Shown piece by piece: positions 25,700 through 32,794 of a stretch of DNA of 64,000 nucleotides. Source of the stretch: Actinomadura madurae (lineage in GTDB: Bacteria > Actinomycetota > Actinomycetes > Streptosporangiales > Streptosporangiaceae); the NCBI RefSeq assembly GCF_900115095.1, contig NZ_FOVH01000018.1, positions 62,001-126,000 on the forward strand, read 5' to 3'. The notes beneath the pieces were generated by a model. It saw nothing but the letters and a program-made list of their open reading frames with translations, made no database searches and had not been told where the DNA came from. A program made the translations under genes and the position numbers. Each line of letters opens with the position of its first letter. The first letter of the stretch is position 1.

Positions 25700-25705
25700 T
25701 AGGGT
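25700..25705 (+). promoter_or_regulatory. leaderless-type -10 element of cutA-like gene
   Basis: TAGGGT at 25700-25705 lies 7 bases before the GTG at 25713, which has no ribosome site. Confidence 0.35.
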
Positions 25706-25712
25706 CTGCTGC

Positions 25713-26033
25713 GTGACCGACTACTTGCAGGTCTCCACGACCACCCACAGCCGCGAGGCAGGCATGGCGCTCATCAAGTCCGCCATCGCCGCGAAACTCG
25801 CGGCATCCGGTCAGGTGGTGGGACCCGTGGGGTCGGTGTTCTGGCACCTCGGCGAGCTTGGGACCGGTGAGGAGTGGCAGATCTTTCTGCGTACTACGAG
25901 CGACCGCTACGCCGAGTTGGAAGCGCACCTCATCGACCGTCATCCATGGGATAACCCCGAAGTCACCTTTACGCGGATCGACGGTGGTTCTGCCCGCTAC
26001 TTGGAGTGGCTTACGCGGGAGACCACTCCGTAG
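25713..26033 (+). CDS. cutA: CutA-family divalent-ion tolerance protein
   Basis: A 106-residue trimeric signal-protein fold. Family landmarks are V-S-T-T at the first strand, P-V-G-S-V-F-W, E-E-W-Q-I-F-L-R-T-T, Y-A-E-L-E-A-H and H-P-W-D-N-P-E-V-T, and a final S-A-R-Y-L-E-W-L. CutA proteins are PII-like trimers historically linked to copper tolerance; their true ligand is unsettled. The GTG at 25713 matches the family N-terminus. The last 23 bases overlap a degenerate gene fragment on the opposite strand. Confidence 0.9.
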   Translation: MTDYLQVSTTTHSREAGMALIKSAIAAKLAASGQVVGPVGSVFWHLGELGTGEEWQIFLRTTSDRYAELEAHLIDRHPWDNPEVTFTRIDGGSARYLEWLTRETTP

Positions 26034-26334
26034 GCACTCGCTCGATCACCCGAGCGACATCGGGCTGCTTCGCATATGGGCGTAGGCGCCTTGCGACCTG
26101 CCGGATACGTCCGGCTGGACGTGCGGACGCCACGTCGGCACCGAGGTCGATCGCCCGGGACAACACCTCAGCGCTGCGTGGTACCTCGCCGGCATCGAGA
26201 TGTGCATCCGCCAGCCACGACAGATACAGCGATTTGTCGCGAGCGTGTGCGTCGTCATACCGATCGAGCGCCCACGTCAGCGCCGGAACGGCGCGATCGG
26301 GACGCTTCAGAACGGTCCAGCATCGACCGGTCAC
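26011..26334 (-). pseudogene. C-terminal fragment of an XRE/TPR-type regulator
   Basis: This 107-residue reading frame resembles only the last part of the TPR-like C-terminal domain of actinomycete XRE regulators (A-L-D-R-Y-D-D-A-H-A-R-D-K-S-L-Y-L-S-W-L-A-D and S-A-E-V-L-S-R-A-I-D-L). There is no upstream HTH in any frame and no ribosome site, so it is probably a truncated remnant. The 117 bases between it and the next gene contain no recognisable coding sequence. Confidence 0.55.
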
Positions 26335-26451
26335 GAACTGTCCGACCTCATCGCCCCTGCGCCCGGTCGCCGTTGCTGTGAGCGATCGGGCGGGCGGCCT
26401 CGGCTCCCGGCGCCGTCAGGGAGTCGCAGGCGCCGGGGGTCTGCTGACCTG

Positions 26452-27258
26452 CTAGAACTCGTCGAGGCCGCCGACCTGGCCGATGGTGAAGATGTGGCGG
26501 GTCGCGGCGCAGATGGTCTCCAAGGTGTGGATTGGTGTGCCCTCTGTGGAATAGGAGGCGCGCAGTACTTGGACGACCCACTCGCCGGGGTCGAGTTCGA
26601 GCGTCTCAGCTTCGAACCGCGTCGCCGGGCGGGAGGTCAGCGTCTCTTCCGCGTGCCCGAAGGTGTAGCCCAGGGCCACGATGGCGGCTTGTAGAGATGG
26701 GCGCACGAACTCCGGCTCGGCGATCCGCGTGTCTTCGAACAGATCGGCGCGGAAGTACGAAGTGGCTATGCGGACTGGCACATCGTTGGCCGTCATCATC
26801 TTACGGCGGGCCAGGACGTCCTCTCCAGGCTCGACGCGCAGGCAAGCGGCCACGTGTTCGCTTGCGGGCTCGGTGCCGATGTAGAGCATCTGGCGGCCGG
26901 GCTTGATGCCCTGGCGTTCGGCTTCGGTGAGGAACAGCGAGGCCGAGCCGCGCGTGGCCGGGTCCGTCGGCAGCGCACGCTGCACGATCACGCGGGGCCC
27001 CTGGCTGATGGGGGCGGCGGGCGCTTTCGCGACTGGACCCTTGCGCATCTGGGAGACACGGCCGGGGGTGACGCCAAGGACCTTGGCGATGTCCTCCAAG
27101 GTGTGGCCGGCTTCCCGAGCCTCGGCGATGGCGCCCCGCCGGATTCGGGCGGCCTCCTCGGTCAGCCCCTGCTGCTCGGTCATAGCGCGGCTAATGGCCC
27201 GCGCCCGCTCGATCGGGTCTGCGATAGCGGAAATATCCCGCAATGTCCTCAGATCCAC
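26452..27258 (-). CDS. GntR-like regulator with HTH and UTRA domain
   Basis: A 268-residue regulator. Residues about 33-75 form a sigma-like HTH (A-R-I-R-R-G-A-I-A-E-A-R-E-A-G-H-T-L-E-D-I-A, then V-L-G-V-T-P-G-R-V-S-Q-M-R-K-G) instead of the winged helix of ordinary GntR proteins. From about 120 on it matches the UTRA ligand-binding domain. Start GTG 27258. It is divergent from the small-protein cluster, and two related CTTTAG palindromes lie between them, probably its operators. The ligand is unknown. Confidence 0.82.
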   Translation of the reverse strand: MDLRTLRDISAIADPIERARAISRAMTEQQGLTEEAARIRRGAIAEAREAGHTLEDIAKVLGVTPGRVSQMRKGPVAKAPAAPISQGPRVIVQRALPTDPATRGSASLFLTEAERQGIKPGRQMLYIGTEPASEHVAACLRVEPGEDVLARRKMMTANDVPVRIATSYFRADLFEDTRIAEPEFVRPSLQAAIVALGYTFGHAEETLTSRPATRFEAETLELDPGEWVVQVLRASYSTEGTPIHTLETICAATRHIFTIGQVGGLDEF

Positions 27259-27288
27259 GTGTTAAATCTCCGGTCCCTTGTCGACGAC

Positions 27289-27305
27289 CTTTAGGCCCCC
27301 TATTG
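27289..27305. promoter_or_regulatory. imperfect CTTTAG operator copy
   Basis: CTTTAG (27289-27294), five-base centre GCCCC, CTATTG: a degenerate copy of the perfect palindrome 58 bases downstream, adjacent to the GTG start of the regulator on the opposite strand. Confidence 0.5.
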
Positions 27306-27346
27306 CGCGCACGCCCACAGCGTTCTACTCTGCACCTCGCAGGCGA

Positions 27347-27363
27347 CTTTAGACCCCCTAAAG
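27347..27363. promoter_or_regulatory. perfect CTTTAG palindrome operator
   Basis: CTTTAG-ACCCC-CTAAAG is a perfect palindrome with 6-base arms and a 5-base centre, 18 bases before the ATG at 27382. With the imperfect copy at 27289 it brackets the intergenic region between the UTRA regulator and the small-protein genes. Confidence 0.65.
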
Positions 27364-27381
27364 ATCATGGAGGATTCGCTC

Positions 27382-27642
27382 ATGGGCATGACAACGTCCG
27401 GCCACGCGGACCAGTCTCCTACAGAGGGGGTAAAAGCCGCATCGCTGCCCCTCGACGAGATCAAGGTCAGGCTGCGCGAGGCGTTCCCTGGGTGGTCGAT
27501 CATCCGCACCCGGGACACCGGGCGGTGGTGGGCGACGCGTGGGCCTCTCGTTGATGATGAGTTGGATCGCGAGGCCGACGTGTCCGCCGACACCCCGGAA
27601 CAGCTCGCCGAGAAGATCCTGGCGGCGAACCGTGGCTGCTGA
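27382..27642 (+). CDS. small protein A of the FPGW/WWA family cluster
   Basis: An 86-residue soluble protein from the ATG at 27382, with GGAGG 8 bases upstream; an ATG at 27367 lacks a site. Core: F-P-G-W-S-I-I-R-T-R-D-T-G-R-W-W-A-T-R-G (two strands) followed by an acidic linker and a helix A-D-T-P-E-Q-L-A-E-K-I-L. The same pattern recurs in the next genes. It is first in a run of overlapping small genes under the CTTTAG operator. I recognise no known function. Confidence 0.65.
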   Translation: MGMTTSGHADQSPTEGVKAASLPLDEIKVRLREAFPGWSIIRTRDTGRWWATRGPLVDDELDREADVSADTPEQLAEKILAANRGC

Positions 27643-27787
27643 CGACCAGGTTCACCGCATCCAGTCCCGCGGCGGGGATGTGGTGGATGTTGGTGGGCTC
27701 AGCGTCGAGTTTCCCGGGTGGACGGTTGAGGTCGTCCAGGAGCCGCCGGTGTGGCGGGCGTCTCGCGATGGGGGCCGGTGCTGGTGA
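27632..27787 (+). CDS. small protein B, frameshifted member of the cluster
   Basis: A GTG start overlapping the stop of protein A gives 51 residues containing F-P-G-W-T-V-E-V-V-Q-E-P-P-V-W-R-A-S-R-D-G-G, then an early stop. Adding one G to the five-G run at 27770-27774 would continue it into P-V-L-V-I-A-G-G-S-V-A-E-L-Q-A-L-L-D-E-A. That is exactly the strand-helix ending seen in the other cluster members. It is therefore a real gene with a frameshift, or a sequencing error in a homopolymer. Confidence 0.5.
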   Translation: MAADDQVHRIQSRGGDVVDVGGLSVEFPGWTVEVVQEPPVWRASRDGGRCW

Positions 27788-28057
27788 TCGCTGGTGGTTC
27801 GGTTGCCGAATTGCAGGCGTTGCTGGACGAGGCCGTCGGTTCAACTGTCGGCGCGCGACCCACGTCCTCGGTGAGGTCCTACGTGGACAAGGCGTCGCTG
27901 CGCAGGTGTATGGGCAGGTCATCGTTGCCGTATTGGCTTGTGGTGTGCGGCGCACCATTGTGGCTGGGCGCGGGCTTTGCCGCTGGACGTCTGGCGTGGT
28001 GGTCGGGGGCATCGGCGCGGCTGCGGAGCGTGTGCTGTGCGGGCTCGGGGTGTCGTG
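27788..28057 (+). other. disputed coding stretch in small-protein cluster
   Basis: Two overlapping frames are open. The first begins with a GTGA overlap at 27784 and carries the natural C-terminus of protein B for about 22 residues. The other ends at a TGA that overlaps the next ATG (28056-28060), looks hydrophobic (V-Y-G-Q-V-I-V-A-V-L, V-V-V-G-G-I-G-A-A) and would be translationally coupled. I cannot decide which, if either, is translated beyond about 27850. Confidence 0.3.
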
Positions 28058-28249
28058 ATGGCGAGCCTTGTGACCTGGTGGTACGGGCGCGCCACCGGGA
28101 GTTGGTGGGCGGTCGCGCGTGATGGGGCGGGGCGGTGGCGGCTGGTCGAGGCCGCCTCTCCGGCCGAGCTCGGCCGCCGCCTGGCGGAGCTGGGTGTGTA
28201 TGGCGCGGCCACGGCTCGGCCGGCCGTGCGGCAGTACCACTACCTCTGA
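28058..28249 (+). CDS. small protein C of the FPGW/WWA family cluster
   Basis: A 63-residue protein whose ATG overlaps the preceding TGA. It has two strands (L-V-T-W-W-Y-G-R-A-T-G-S-W-W-A-V-A-R-D-G) and a helix (A-A-S-P-A-E-L-G-R-R-L-A-E-L-G) in the same order as protein A, then a short basic/aromatic tail. No signal peptide or known domain. Probably co-expressed with its neighbours. Confidence 0.6.
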   Translation: MASLVTWWYGRATGSWWAVARDGAGRWRLVEAASPAELGRRLAELGVYGAATARPAVRQYHYL

Positions 28250-28262
28250 TGGGAGCTGATTG

Positions 28263-28547
28263 GTGCGAGACGTCTTCGGGCCTGTTGAGGTCCTGCATGC
28301 GGCTGTGCGCCGCTGTGTTCCGCAGGTCGCCGCAGCGATCGTGTTGGACGAGGATGAGGGGCTGCGACGTGTCCGCGTTACCTACCGCGACGTCGGGCCC
28401 TACCTCGTCGGCTGGGACGGCACCGCATACGAGTGGCGCTCGGGCCCTGCCTCGGGGCTGCCGCTGCCCGCCGACCCTGAGCGGGCCGCCGCCTCGATCG
28501 CGGCAGCTCTTGGCGCCCCCGTCCACCACGAACCGCCCGGTTCATAA
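28263..28547 (+). CDS. small protein D of the cluster
   Basis: A 94-residue protein from the GTG at 28263, with GGGAG 8 bases upstream. The N-terminal helix (V-L-H-A-A-V-R-R-C-V-P) is followed by strands V-R-V-T-Y-R-D-V-G-P-Y-L-V-G-W and Y-E-W-R-S-G and the closing helix A-D-P-E-R-A-A-A-S-I-A-A-A-L-G. It looks like a longer variant of the A-C fold. It is the last gene of the cluster and convergent with the AraC gene. Function unknown. Confidence 0.65.
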   Translation: MRDVFGPVEVLHAAVRRCVPQVAAAIVLDEDEGLRRVRVTYRDVGPYLVGWDGTAYEWRSGPASGLPLPADPERAAASIAAALGAPVHHEPPGS

Positions 28548-28567
28548 GCGGGGAGGTTCCGCGCTCG

Positions 28568-29440
28568 CTATGACTCCTGAGCTGGGCCCGGTGTTCTGTG
28601 TAGCCTCGCGTAGCTTCCGGGGGTCATGCCGTATGCGGCCTTGAAGACTCTGGTGAAGTGGGCTTGGTCGGCGAAGCCGACCGCGTGTGCGGTCTCCGCT
28701 AGAGGCGTGCCCTCGCGCATCTTTTCGCGGGCGAGGTCGAGGCGGCGCATGACCGAGTAGCGGTAGGGGCTGGTGCCGCACCGGGCACGGAAATGGCGTG
28801 CGAACTGGTAGCGGTCGAGGCCCGTGACGGTCTCCAGTTCGCTGGAGCGCACGACCGCCGGTTGGTTCTCCAGATACTCTCGGCCACGCTCTACGGCCCG
28901 CAGGTATATGCGGTGGGGCAGGTCGGGGAGGCGGGCTGCGCTGCATCTGAGCAGGCCCTCGGCGAGTTCCAAGACCAGGGCGTCGAGTGCCAGCGGCTCG
29001 GGCGTCGCTTCGAACGCCGTGCGTATCGTGCGCGCGAGTTCGGGGTCGTCGGTCACCGGGGCGGCGAAGGGGAGAGGTGTGGGGCGTCCGGTGATGGACG
29101 ACAGGGCGGCGGCGATCCGGGCCGGGGCGACGTAGATCTGCGCGTAGCCGAGGAGGTCCGGCCCGTCGGCCCAGCCGTCGTGCGGCTCGTCGGGATGCAG
29201 CACGAAGACCTGTCCGGGGGCACTGCGCTCCACCGTGCCCCGATAGTGGAACGCCTGGGCGCCTGCTTCGGTGACCCCGACGGCGTACACGTCGTGCCGG
29301 TGCCGGCTGTACGGGTGGCCGCGCAGTCCGGCGCGGAACAGCTCCACGCCGTCCACGGGCCCGCTGGCTTCCACCCACTCGCCCGGGTCACACGAACGTT
29401 CAAGACCGCTGCGGCGCGGTCCGGCCACGCTGGGGGCCAT
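28568..29440 (-). CDS. AraC-family regulator with cupin-type sensor
   Basis: A 290-residue regulator. An N-terminal AraC-binding cupin (about 40-150) contains H-R-H-D-V-Y-A-V-G and H-P-D-E-P-H-D-G, and the C-terminal pair of HTH motifs ends F-A-D-Q-A-H-F-T-R-V-F-K-A-A-Y-G-M-T-P-G. It is divergent from the LysE-family exporter with only 23 bases between start codons, so it most likely controls export of an amino acid or related metabolite. Confidence 0.92.
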   Translation of the reverse strand: MAPSVAGPRRSGLERSCDPGEWVEASGPVDGVELFRAGLRGHPYSRHRHDVYAVGVTEAGAQAFHYRGTVERSAPGQVFVLHPDEPHDGWADGPDLLGYAQIYVAPARIAAALSSITGRPTPLPFAAPVTDDPELARTIRTAFEATPEPLALDALVLELAEGLLRCSAARLPDLPHRIYLRAVERGREYLENQPAVVRSSELETVTGLDRYQFARHFRARCGTSPYRYSVMRRLDLAREKMREGTPLAETAHAVGFADQAHFTRVFKAAYGMTPGSYARLHRTPGPAQES

Positions 29441-29463
29441 ACGGGGATCTTAAAGGAGATGCC

Positions 29464-30069
29464 GTGGAAGTCTCCCAGACGATCGCGTTCGTGACGTTCG
29501 CCGCGGTGGCCACCGGAACGCCCGGCCCCGGCAACGTGCTCCTGGCCGCCGCCGGCGCCAAGGGCGGCCTGCGGCAGGGCATGCCGAGCCTGCTCGGGCA
29601 GGTGATCGGGATGAGCGCCATGCTGCTGGCCGTCACCCTGGGAACCGGCGGACTGCTCCTCGACCGCCCGTGGCTGCTGGAGTCCCTCAAATGGGGCGGC
29701 GTAGTGCTGCTCTGCTGGATGGCCTGGGGTATCGCTACCGCGACCTCTGCGGAAGGGGACGCGGAGACCCGGGTCTGGTCCGGCTTCCTCGGCATGGCCG
29801 CCTTCCAATGGGCCAATCCCAAAGGCTGGATGATCTGCATCGCGGCCAACGCCGCCTTCCTGAACCAGGACGGCGAAGTCCTGAGCCGGTCTCTGACCCT
29901 CACCGTTCTGTTCATGCTCACCGCACTGCCCTGCTGTTTCCCTTGGCTGGTGGTCGGCGCCGCACTCCAACGTTCTCTCCGCACGCCGCGGACCTGGCTC
30001 GTCTACCGCTGCGCAATGGCCGGTCTGCTGGTGGCGTCGGCCGCTCTCTTCGTCTGGCCCCATGGCTGA
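29464..30069 (+). CDS. LysE/RhtB-family amino-acid exporter
   Basis: A 201-residue inner-membrane protein with about six helices and the family signature T-P-G-P-G-N-V-L-L-A-A-A-G-A-K-G-G at residues 18-35. It exports amino acids or analogues using the proton gradient. GTG start with AAGGAG 5 bases upstream. Regulated presumably by the divergent AraC-type protein. Confidence 0.92.
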   Translation: MEVSQTIAFVTFAAVATGTPGPGNVLLAAAGAKGGLRQGMPSLLGQVIGMSAMLLAVTLGTGGLLLDRPWLLESLKWGGVVLLCWMAWGIATATSAEGDAETRVWSGFLGMAAFQWANPKGWMICIAANAAFLNQDGEVLSRSLTLTVLFMLTALPCCFPWLVVGAALQRSLRTPRTWLVYRCAMAGLLVASAALFVWPHG

Positions 30070-30143
30070 GTTCTCGGGGAAACGGTGAAGAAACCCGAGA
30101 GGTCATAGAACCGAGGTTGGCATACCGAGGAAAGGGGAAGCGG

Positions 30144-30638
30144 ATGAAGAAGTCGGTACTGGTGGCTGCGTCCGGCGTCGTGGCGGTCATGTCCTGGACG
30201 ATCACGGGCGCGGCGGCCGACGCGCAGGAGCCGCTTTCGTCAGGTAAGGCTTCGTTGACCGATTCCATCCTCCCCGGACCGCGCTACGAGATGCGCACGG
30301 ACGATGGCGACCCGGGCGGGAAGGTCGAGTTCTGGACGGTGGGTGACCACGTACGGGTGACGGACACCCAGGCGGACGGGAAGAGCGTCGAGGTCGTCGT
30401 CTGGAACGTCACCAAAGACCCGAATAAGAAAGAGTACGTTCTCCTGAACGATGGCGGGAAAGACTATGAGGAATGGGGTCATGGCAACGTGGCCCAACCA
30501 TGGAACCTGGCCGAAGGTTCCTGCTTCCTGTTCAGGATCAGGCTGCTCGACAACGGTAAACCGCTTCACGACTCCACGGATTACGCGCACTGGAGGAACT
30601 ACAACGACACCACCCAGAATTGCGACGGCGTCGAGTGA
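30144..30638 (+). CDS. small secreted protein of unknown function
   Basis: A 164-residue exported protein. The signal peptide M-K-K-S-V-L-V-A-A-S-G ends near A-A-A-D-A. The mature region is strand-rich and polar with two cysteines (S-C-F-L-F and Q-N-C-D-G) that can pair. No known domain recognised. AAAGGGGAAG precedes the ATG. It is a single gene between the exporter and the AAC(3)-type gene. Confidence 0.65.
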   Translation: MKKSVLVAASGVVAVMSWTITGAAADAQEPLSSGKASLTDSILPGPRYEMRTDDGDPGGKVEFWTVGDHVRVTDTQADGKSVEVVVWNVTKDPNKKEYVLLNDGGKDYEEWGHGNVAQPWNLAEGSCFLFRIRLLDNGKPLHDSTDYAHWRNYNDTTQNCDGVE

Positions 30639-30659
30639 TGCCGGAGACCGCCCTGCCGT

Positions 30660-30688
30660 TTGGCCGGTCGGGGGGCTGCGCGTAGGTT
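30660..30688 (+). promoter_or_regulatory. leaderless promoter of AAC(3)-family gene
   Basis: TTGGCC (30660-30665), 17-base spacer, TAGGTT (30683-30688), then exactly 6 bases to the GTG at 30695. This is the best-formed member of a group of leaderless-type promoters in the window. Confidence 0.6.
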
Positions 30689-30694
30689 GCGGGT

Positions 30695-31537
30695 GTGGAT
30701 GAGGTGGGGCTGCTCAAGCGATCTGGTGGTCCGGTCACCCGGGCGGGGCTTGCCCGTGACCTGGGCCGGTTGGGCTTGGGCGAGGGCGACGTCGTGATGT
30801 TCCATACCCGGATGTCGGCACTCGGGTATGTCGCCGGTGGTTCGCAGACGGTCATCAACGCGTTGCGGGACGCGGTCGGTGAGCGGGGCACGTTGATGGT
30901 CACGTGTGGGTGGAACGACGCCCCGCCTTACGACTTCGTCGAGTGGCCGCCGGAGTGGCAGGACGCTCTGCGTGCCGAGCACCCTGCGTACGATCCTCTG
31001 CTCAGCGAGGCCGACCACAGTAACGGCCGGCTGCCCGAGGCCCTGCGCCGCTGGCCGGGGGCGGTGCGCAGTCGCCATCCGGACGTCAGTTTCGCCGCGC
31101 TCGGCCCGCAGGCCCATGCCTTGATGGACGACCATCCCTGGGACGATCCGCACGGTCTCGACAGCCCGCTGGCTCGGCTGACCGGCATGGGCGGACGGGT
31201 CCTGATGCTGGGTGCGCCGCTCGACACCATCACCCTTCTGCACCACGCGGAAGCGCTCGCCGAGGCGCCCGGTAAGCGGTTCGTCGACTACGAGCAGCCG
31301 ATCACGGTGGACGGCGAGCGCGTCTGGCGGCGCTTCCACGACATCGACTCCGAGAACGGCGCCTTCGACTACGGCCTGGGGGATCGGGATCCCTTCGAGG
31401 TCATCGCGCACGACATGATCGCCGCCGGGCGCGGGCGTAAGGGCACGGTCGGCGCCGCCACCGGCCACCTCTTCGAGGCGCCCGACGTGGTGGGTTTCGG
31501 CGTCGACTGGATCGAAGGCAGGCTCGGGCGGGCGTAG
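30695..31537 (+). CDS. aminoglycoside 3-N-acetyltransferase family protein
   Basis: A 280-residue AAC(3)-fold enzyme. Family landmarks are V-V-M-F-H-T-R-M-S-A-L-G near 34-45, V-T-C-G-W-N-D-A-P-P-Y, A-E-H-P-A-Y-D-P, G-R-L-P-E-A-L-R-R-W-P-G-A-V-R-S and L-M-L-G-A-P-L-D-T-I-T-L-L-H-H-A-E. The last two line the acetyl-CoA and aminoglycoside pockets. The family uses acetyl-CoA to modify position 3 of 2-deoxystreptamine antibiotics, but some members act on other amines, so resistance is not proven. It is 9 bases from the LytS gene but both appear to have their own promoter. Confidence 0.88.
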   Translation: MDEVGLLKRSGGPVTRAGLARDLGRLGLGEGDVVMFHTRMSALGYVAGGSQTVINALRDAVGERGTLMVTCGWNDAPPYDFVEWPPEWQDALRAEHPAYDPLLSEADHSNGRLPEALRRWPGAVRSRHPDVSFAALGPQAHALMDDHPWDDPHGLDSPLARLTGMGGRVLMLGAPLDTITLLHHAEALAEAPGKRFVDYEQPITVDGERVWRRFHDIDSENGAFDYGLGDRDPFEVIAHDMIAAGRGRKGTVGAATGHLFEAPDVVGFGVDWIEGRLGRA

Positions 31538-31540
31538 GTT
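31535..31540 (+). promoter_or_regulatory. leaderless-type -10 element of LytS gene
   Basis: TAGGTT at 31535-31540 ends 6 bases before the GTG at 31547, identical in hexamer and spacing to the element of the preceding gene; it overlaps the stop codon of that gene. Confidence 0.45.
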
Positions 31541-31546
31541 TGGCGC

Positions 31547-32740
31547 GTGGACGTGGTCGTTGCCGTTGTCGCGACGCTGGTGGTGACGTGGGTTCCGGCT
31601 CTGCTGTGGTGGCGGCGGCAGGGGCGGGGCGGCGATCTCGGCGGGCCCGCGCGGCGGGCCACGTTCGAGACGCTGCACACCGCGTCGCGGGCCGCGCCCG
31701 CGTTCCGGGCCGGGTTGACGGAGCAGGGGGCGCAGAAGGCGGCGCGGCACCTGCGGGCGCTGCTGGGGTGCCCGGCGCTCGCGATCACCGACGGGGAGCG
31801 GCTGCTCGCCTGGGACGGGGAGCACGAGCACCATGCCGAGGGCGCGCTCGGCCATGCCGAGGCGACGCTCGGGAACGGGCGCACGCAGGTGCGGGACGTG
31901 ACGTGCGATCGGCTCGACTGCCCCATCCGGCGGGTCGTGGTGGTGCCGCTCGCCACGGACGACCGGGTGATCGGGACGCTCGCCGCGTACGGCGAGGAGG
32001 TGCCCGCCGGGCTGATCCGGGCGGCGGAGGAGGTGGCGCAGTGGGTGGACGCCCAGCTGGAGCTCACCGAGCTCGACCACTCGCGGACGCTGCTGATGGC
32101 GGCGGAGATGCGGGCGCTGCGGGCGCAGATCTCGCCACACTTCATCTACAACTCGCTGACGACGATCGCGTCCTTCGTCCGGTCCGATCCGGAGCGGGCG
32201 CGGGAGCTGCTGCTGGAGTTCGCCGGGTTCACGCGCTACTCGTTCCGGCGCCACGGGGACTTCACGACGCTGGCCGAGGAGCTGCGGTCCATCGACCGGT
32301 ACCTGCTGCTGCAGCGGGCGAGGTTCGGTGAGGAGCTCCGGGTGACGCTGCGGATCGCGCCCGAGGTGCTGCCGGTCGCCGTCCCGTTCCTGTGTCTCCA
32401 GCCGCTCGTGGAGAACGCCGTCCGGCACGGGCTGCAGGACAGGTCGGAGCCCGGCCTCATCACGATCGTGGCGGAGGACGCCGGGGCCGACTGCGTGATC
32501 AGCGTGGAGGACGACGGGATCGGCATGGACCCCGAGGACGTCCGGCGGCTCCTCGCGGGGGAGCGGCGGGCGCCCGCGGGCGACGCCGACACCGCCGGGA
32601 TCGGGCTCGCCAACGTCGACGACCGGCTGCGGCAGGTGTACGGCGACGAGTACGGGCTGGCCGTGGAGACCGGGCCCGGCGCGGGGACGAAGGTGACCGT
32701 CCGCGTTCCGAAGTACCGGCCGGGTGTGACGGCCTCTTGA
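31547..32740 (+). CDS. LytS-type sensor histidine kinase
   Basis: A 397-residue sensor kinase of the LytS/YpdA class. One N-terminal membrane helix (about 3-22) anchors a GAF-like cytoplasmic sensor (about 50-170), which contains a cysteine pair C-D-R-L-D-C at 120-125. The His-kinase region follows with the phosphorylated histidine in S-P-H-F-I-Y-N (His198), and the ATPase core carries Q-P-L-V-E-N-A-V-R-H-G and G-I-G-L-A-N-V-D-D-R-L. It is paired with the LytTR regulator 54 bases downstream. In this family such kinases often respond to small carboxylates, which fits the adjacent symporter genes. Confidence 0.92.
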   Translation: MDVVVAVVATLVVTWVPALLWWRRQGRGGDLGGPARRATFETLHTASRAAPAFRAGLTEQGAQKAARHLRALLGCPALAITDGERLLAWDGEHEHHAEGALGHAEATLGNGRTQVRDVTCDRLDCPIRRVVVVPLATDDRVIGTLAAYGEEVPAGLIRAAEEVAQWVDAQLELTELDHSRTLLMAAEMRALRAQISPHFIYNSLTTIASFVRSDPERARELLLEFAGFTRYSFRRHGDFTTLAEELRSIDRYLLLQRARFGEELRVTLRIAPEVLPVAVPFLCLQPLVENAVRHGLQDRSEPGLITIVAEDAGADCVISVEDDGIGMDPEDVRRLLAGERRAPAGDADTAGIGLANVDDRLRQVYGDEYGLAVETGPGAGTKVTVRVPKYRPGVTAS

Positions 32741-32794
32741 CTCCCGCCCGTTCGTTGCATGGAATGTGGCGGACGCTACGGGGAGGACGGTGCT

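Noticed and set aside
27678..28058. Independent membrane protein upstream of small protein C
   Set aside because: Its 3' end overlaps the next start neatly, but its N-terminal part is a shadow of protein B and no start codon with ribosome site exists; left as disputed.
26452..28547. Integrative element carrying the UTRA regulator
   Set aside because: No integrase, replication protein, tRNA attachment site or flanking direct repeat was seen, so mobility cannot be claimed.
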